Made by a program: the position numbers and the translations under genes
Source: Candidatus Rifleibacteriota bacterium
GTDB taxonomy: Bacteria > Riflebacteria > Ozemobacteria > Ozemobacterales > Ozemobacteraceae
Length of the DNA: 6,073 bases
NCBI GenBank assembly: GCA_029560455.1
Contig: JAKQKW010000467.1
Coordinates: 1-6,073 of the forward strand
Reading direction: 5' to 3'
Notes under the pieces: generated by a model
Seen by the model: the letters and a program-made list of their open reading frames with translations, nothing else
Databases searched by the model: none
Told to the model about the DNA's origin: nothing
Part shown: piece after piece, positions 5,731-6,073 of the stretch
How positions within the stretch are numbered: position 1 is the stretch's first letter
How the letters are laid out: each line of letters opens with the position of its first letter

Positions 5731-5836
5731 ATAAGTCATCCCTGCGCACAGGCAGGGATCTAAGCTGTAGACATAATTCCCGCCTGTACCCCTGGTATAA
5801 GGGCGGGAATGACGTGAAAATCACTGCTGCTTTTAT
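5721..5836. repeat. Two-hairpin palindromic repeat with 12-base direct repeats
   Basis: GTCAT at 5735-5739 and its complement ATGAC at 5809-5813 bracket two hairpins. The first is ATCCCTGC 5738-5745 with GCAGGGAT 5752-5759. The second is ATTCCCGCC 5776-5784 with GGCGGGAAT 5802-5810, with an inner TACC/GGTA pair in its loop. The GTCATTCCCGC motif is typical of widespread bacterial REP/MITE-like intergenic repeats. TGCTGCTTTTAT occurs identically at 5721-5732 and 5825-5836. The element overlaps the tail of the terminator just before it. Confidence 0.75.
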
Positions 5837-5850
5837 TTTTTTAGGAATTT

Positions 5851-6073
5851 TCAGGGCGTCAGATAAAGAAGGCCGCAGCCAAGCTCTATGGCACGGCCAA
5901 TTGGTTTCTGGCGGAACTTGTCGAGAGCGTCGCGGTTTAAGACTTTGAGAATACCTTTGATCGTTACCGTCTGCTGCTGCCTGTCTTCGCCGCTTTCATT
6001 GTAATAGATGCAGTTGTTGGGGCCGAAGCCATAATTGATGATCGTGGCTGTTTTACCCAGCTGCTTCTGCAGC
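5851..6073 (-). CDS. 3' end of an unrecognised minus-strand gene (partial)
   Basis: Reading from the right edge on the minus strand, 73 codons are open before TGA at 5853-5851. They include KTATIINYGFGPNNCIYYNE, then TVTIKGILKVLNRDALDKF, and end ELGCGLLYLTP. The start lies beyond base 6073, so the true length is unknown. The composition looks like a real globular protein: alternating hydrophobic strands, a basic helix-like part (LNRDALDKFRQKPIG), and two cysteines. I do not recognise the family. It converges on the rightward TPR gene, with the palindromic repeat between them, and no separate terminator for this gene is visible before the repeat. Confidence 0.7.
   Translation of the reverse strand, partial: LQKQLGKTATIINYGFGPNNCIYYNESGEDRQQQTVTIKGILKVLNRDALDKFRQKPIGRAIELGCGLLYLTP

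Noticed and set aside
4325..5836. CRISPR array as an explanation of the repeated TGCTGCTTT words and palindromes
   Set aside because: The copies are few, far apart, unequally spaced and of differing length, and no cas gene is present.

Overview
The window looks like ordinary chromosome from a diderm (Gram-negative-type) bacterium of medium GC content. Four of its five genes can be read from their start codons, and all four begin with a Sec signal peptide, so this is a block of exported, envelope-associated proteins. The phylum cannot be fixed from the sequence. No gene here is a clear taxonomic marker, and the envelope-protease and TPR theme is too widespread to decide.

Layout, left to right. 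Bases 1-250 are non-coding: a perfect hairpin at the left edge, a structured stretch at about 62-150, and a strong minus-strand terminator at 184-229. A three-gene minus-strand operon then runs from about 4289 down to 251. Its order is a secreted TPR protein with a tyrosine-proline-glycine-rich linker (4289-3297), a catalytic M16 zinc peptidase with HMFEH (3276-1696), and an inactive M16 paralogue (1699-251). The first two genes are 20 bases apart and the last two overlap by 4 bases (ATGA). Bases 4290-4697 are a divergent regulatory region with a diverged GTCATTCCCGC-type palindromic repeat, a 94-base sequence that folds as a three-way junction, and a candidate promoter plus alternative hairpins ahead of the rightward gene. 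A single plus-strand gene (4698-5687) encodes another secreted TPR protein with a low-complexity tail and ends at a strong terminator. A two-hairpin palindromic repeat lies immediately after that terminator, flanked by identical 12-base direct repeats. The 3' end of an unrecognised minus-strand gene runs off the right edge (5851-6073).

How the genes may work together. The two M16 proteins almost certainly form one heteromeric protease. The first carries the zinc site but has lost the substrate-binding tyrosine of the R/Y pair. The second has lost the zinc site but keeps the R/Y pair. This matches the known split of functions in bacterial and mitochondrial two-subunit M16 enzymes. The TPR protein at the head of the operon is a plausible periplasmic scaffold or adaptor, but that is inference from position. 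The divergent TPR protein may belong to the same envelope process, with only proximity to suggest it.

Nothing here amounts to a clearly new defence or mobile system. The points most worth a second look are the repeat element at the 5694-5730 terminator, the three-way-junction leader at 4464-4557, the uncertain start of the TPR gene, and the YPG-TPR plus split-M16 operon as a unit.
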